In this document: positions 61,572-64,000 of the stretch, in pieces | Numbering within the stretch: the first letter of the stretch is position 1 | Layout: each line of letters starts with the position of its first letter | Source: Pseudomonadota bacterium | GTDB lineage: Bacteria; Pseudomonadota; Alphaproteobacteria; Acetobacterales; Acetobacteraceae | Assembly: GCA_021816925.1 (NCBI GenBank) | Contig: JAKAWQ010000004.1 | Coordinates: forward strand, 1-64,000 | Length of the DNA: 64,000 nucleotides | Direction: 5' to 3' | Notes under the pieces: generated by a model | What the model was told of the DNA's origin: nothing | The model's input: only the letters and a program-made list of their open reading frames with translations | The model's database searches: none | Made by a program: the position numbers and the translations under genes

Positions 61572-63226
61572 GCGGTTCGGTCGTGGCACCCGCCGCCGAG
61601 AATCTGTTCGACGCGCTCGCTCTTGCGGCCGAGCGCTTCGGCGAGGCGGAGTTCCTCGTCGTCGGAAGACGAAAGGAAGTCCTTGGCTTCCGCGCGCTTG
61701 CCACCGCCGCCGATGCGTTCGGCCGCGCGCTCGCCGGCCTCGGCGTAGCGCCGGGGGAGCGCGTGGCGCTCTCGATGACGAACCAGGCGCGCTGGGCAGT
61801 GGCTGCCTTCGCCATCGCGCGCGCCGGCGGCGTGCTGGTGGGCGTCAACACACGGCTCACGCCGCGCGAGGTTGCGCACATGATCGTGCTGACGCGCCCG
61901 AAAATCTGGCTCCTGGAGGAGACGTTCCTCGGCAAGGCCGATGCGGCGGCAGCAATCCCGACCGTGCTTGGTGCGTGCGCTGAAAATGGCATCCCCCCGC
62001 CCCGCGTCGTACTGCGGCGGACGAGTGACGCGCGGCACGGCGGCCTGCTTGACTGGGACGAGATCGCGGCAAGCGGCGCAAGGCTACCCGCGCTGGCCCC
62101 TGCGGCAGACCTCGCCGCGCGCGCCGCCGAGAGCGGCTTCCCGGAGCTCGCCGGTGTCGCGGCGATTCTCTCGACCTCCGGCACTACCGCCGCACCGAAG
62201 GGCGTGATGCTGACGCACACGGGCCTGCTCCGACTTTCCCGCGCCTGCGCGGAACGCCAGGAGCTGAGGCCGGGAGAGCGGTTCTACAGTGTCGGGCCGT
62301 TCTTCCATTGCAGCGGGTACATGCACGGTCTGCTCGCCAATCTCCAGGCCGGCTCGACCTTTTTCACGACCCAGAAATTCGGGCCCGAAGAGGCCTGCGC
62401 GGTGATCGCCGGGGAGGGCATCACCTGCTATCACGGTTCGATCGTGCCGCTGCAGGAGATCGCGCGCCTTCCCGGCTTCGACCGCGCGCGCATCCCGCGC
62501 TTCGACCGCGCTTGGTACAGCGCGCCAGCCGTCGAGATGGCCCGCCTCGAAGCGCTGTTCGGCACGCGGATGTGCGAGGTGTACGGCCTCACCGAGACGG
62601 GCGGCAACATCGCGATCTGCCGCGCCTCGGATGCGGTCGCGATGCGCCATGATTCCGACGGCCGGCCGCACGCCGGCGTGGAGGTCCGGATCGTCGATCC
62701 GGCAACCGGCCGGCCGCTCACCGATGGTACGGCGGGAGAGATTTGCGCGCGCGGCTGGAACGTGATGCGCGGATATTTCCGCGACCCGGCGGGGACGGCA
62801 CGCGCGATCGACGCAGAGGGATGGCTGCACACCGGCGACCAGGGCGTGCGGCTTGCCGACGGCTTCATCAAGTTCCTGAGCCGCCTCAAAGACGTGATCC
62901 GCGTGGGGGGCGAGAATCTCTCGCCGCTCGAGGTCGAGGAGGTGCTGATGGCGCATCCCGGCGTGCGTGAGGCAGCCGTGGTTGCCGAGCCGCACACGCG
63001 GCTTGGCGAAGTGCCGGTGGCGTTCGTGGTGCCGGCCGGCCCGGGGGCGGCGAGCGAGGCAGATCTCGCGGCGCATTGCCGGGGGCTGCTTGCCAATTTC
63101 AAGGTGCCGGCGCGCTTCATCCTGGTCGAGGACCTGCCGCGATCTTCCGCGGTCGCAGGCCGGGTTGCCAAGGTCCGACTGCGCGAGATGCTGGCGGCTG
63201 GCGCCGGCGAACGGGCGAGCGCGTGA
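61568..63226 (+). CDS. Acyl-CoA synthetase/AMP-dependent ligase
   Basis: 552 residues from GTG 61568, overlapping the lyase stop by four bases. Motifs: AAILSTSGTTAAPKGVMLTH, CEVYGLTETGGNIAICR, LHTGDQGVRLADGF and KDVIRVGGENLSPLEVEEV. The C-terminal lysine region (AGRVAKVRLREML) is present but the usual TxTGK reads AVAGRVAK. It makes the CoA thioester that the MaoC and lyase proteins may then process. The stop overlaps the ABC ATPase start (GTGA). Confidence 0.88.
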   Translation: MSGSVVAPAAENLFDALALAAERFGEAEFLVVGRRKEVLGFRALATAADAFGRALAGLGVAPGERVALSMTNQARWAVAAFAIARAGGVLVGVNTRLTPREVAHMIVLTRPKIWLLEETFLGKADAAAAIPTVLGACAENGIPPPRVVLRRTSDARHGGLLDWDEIAASGARLPALAPAADLAARAAESGFPELAGVAAILSTSGTTAAPKGVMLTHTGLLRLSRACAERQELRPGERFYSVGPFFHCSGYMHGLLANLQAGSTFFTTQKFGPEEACAVIAGEGITCYHGSIVPLQEIARLPGFDRARIPRFDRAWYSAPAVEMARLEALFGTRMCEVYGLTETGGNIAICRASDAVAMRHDSDGRPHAGVEVRIVDPATGRPLTDGTAGEICARGWNVMRGYFRDPAGTARAIDAEGWLHTGDQGVRLADGFIKFLSRLKDVIRVGGENLSPLEVEEVLMAHPGVREAAVVAEPHTRLGEVPVAFVVPAGPGAASEADLAAHCRGLLANFKVPARFILVEDLPRSSAVAGRVAKVRLREMLAAGAGERASA

Positions 63227-64000
63227 GCACCACTGCCATGCGCCGGCCTGTGGAGGCGGGCACCGCCCCGGCGGTTCCGATCCTGGCGCTTCGCGATGTC
63301 AGCAAGACCTATCGCACCGTGCGCGGCGAAAACATCGTGGCGCTAAGCCAGACTTCGCTCGCCTTCGAGGCCGGCGAGTTCGTTGCCATCGTCGGCCCGA
63401 GCGGTTGCGGCAAGACGACGCTTCTCAACATCACGGCCGGGCTGCTCCGGCCCTCAGGCGGCACGATCCTCTTCCGCAACGCCGCGATCGACGGCCCGAC
63501 GCCGGAGGTCGGCATGGTGTTCCAAGGGCCGGTGCTTCTGCCCTGGCGCAAGGTGATCGAGAACGTGCTGCTGCCGATTGAGGTGCTGGGCCTCAGGCCG
63601 GCATCGCGTTACCGCCAGAGGGCCGCCGACCTCATCGGCATGCTCGGACTTGCGGGTTTCGCTGAAAGGTACCCGCGCGAGCTTTCGGGCGGCATGCAGC
63701 AACGGGTCTCGATCGCCCGCGCGCTGATCTACGATTCGAGCGTGCTGCTGATGGACGAGCCGTTCGCCGCGCTGGATGCGATGACGCGCGAGGAGCTCAA
63801 TCTCGAGCTGTTGCGGATCTGGAAGATGACCGGCCGCACAATCCTCTTCGTCACTCACAACATCCCGGAGGCCGTGCTGCTCAGCGACCGCGTGGTAGTG
63901 ATGACGCCGCGCCCGGGCAAGGTGAGTGCCGTCGTCCCCGTCCCCTTGCCCCGCCCGCGCTCCCTCGCGCTCCTCGGGGATCCCGCGTTCGGCGCCATCG
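63223..64000 (+). CDS. ABC transporter ATP-binding protein, nitrate/sulfonate/taurine type, partial
   Basis: Starts at GTG 63223 and runs off the window after 259 codons. Walker A IVGPSGCGKTTLLNIT, VFQGPVLLPWRKVIENVLLP as the Q-loop region typical of SsuB/TauB/NrtD-like ATPases, signature YPRELSGGMQQRVSIARALI, Walker B SVLLMDEPFAALDAMT and the switch VTHNIPEAVLLSD. Normally it pairs with a membrane permease and a binding protein further downstream. Overlap with the ligase gene (GTGA) indicates coexpression, so the imported substrate may be the acid activated by the ligase. Confidence 0.88.
   Translation, partial: MSTTAMRRPVEAGTAPAVPILALRDVSKTYRTVRGENIVALSQTSLAFEAGEFVAIVGPSGCGKTTLLNITAGLLRPSGGTILFRNAAIDGPTPEVGMVFQGPVLLPWRKVIENVLLPIEVLGLRPASRYRQRAADLIGMLGLAGFAERYPRELSGGMQQRVSIARALIYDSSVLLMDEPFAALDAMTREELNLELLRIWKMTGRTILFVTHNIPEAVLLSDRVVVMTPRPGKVSAVVPVPLPRPRSLALLGDPAFGAI

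Overview
The window is GC-rich chromosomal DNA from an alphaproteobacterium, most consistent with the Rhodospirillales/Acetobacterales. The main evidence is the contiguous order dusB-ntrB-ntrC-ntrY-ntrX-dat-hfq-hflX (17.9-28.0 kb), a classic alphaproteobacterial arrangement. TAT-exported molybdoenzymes, many c-type cytochromes, SoxCD-like proteins, AMP-ligases and sugar-acid genes suggest a metabolically versatile, respiring soil or water organism. I saw no tRNA, rRNA or CRISPR array.

Layout. 0-4 kb: the end of an IS630-type transposase, a frameshifted DUF2147 gene, an AI-2E-type permease, a small exported protein and a fused MFS remnant. 4-15 kb: an FNR-box-preceded DUF3311/sodium-solute symporter pair, an O-methyltransferase, a membrane protein, a soxC-soxD-like pair, an N4-cytosine methyltransferase coupled to a putative restriction enzyme, a dipeptide-type binding protein, DUF805 and TauE/SafE proteins. 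15-17.7 kb: a PEP-CTERM gene behind a textbook sigma-54 promoter and a 111-bp tandem repeat carrying a putative activator site, then a decayed vapBC pair. 17.9-29.9 kb: the nitrogen-regulation and RNA-chaperone core, ilvE and a methyltransferase. 30-35.2 kb: a deleted Gfo/Idh/MocA gene, an FAH-family enzyme, a DUF1989 protein, S-formylglutathione hydrolase, and a DMT transporter cut by an IS4-type remnant. 35.2-44.8 kb: mazG, an acyl-CoA ligase, a sugar-acid operon (MFS, enolase superfamily, gluconokinase), an ABC-2 exporter, a ClpP-like secreted protein and mobB.

44.9-53.6 kb is the most interesting region: a minus-strand respiratory cluster with an AioB-like Rieske protein, an AioA-like molybdoenzyme, a second TorA-like molybdoenzyme, a DorC/TorC-C-terminus-like monoheme cytochrome, three small cytochromes (one has lost its heme-binding cysteine) and a four-helix membrane protein, with mobB just beyond. 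Perfect FNR-type boxes (TTGAT-N4-ATCAA) precede aioB and the first cytochrome gene; a third lies upstream of the symporter pair. This suggests oxygen-responsive control and possibly a reductive role rather than simple arsenite oxidation.

53.9-64 kb: an NTF2-like exported protein, a SNF2 helicase with an overlapping zinc-ribbon partner, an intact phd-vapC module, an amidase, and a MaoC / HMG-CoA-lyase-like / AMP-ligase / ABC-ATPase string that runs off the end. Single-base deletions cluster in accessory genes (DUF2147, vapB, vapC, IS4) while core genes are clean, so decay is more likely than random sequencing error, although raw reads would be needed to decide.
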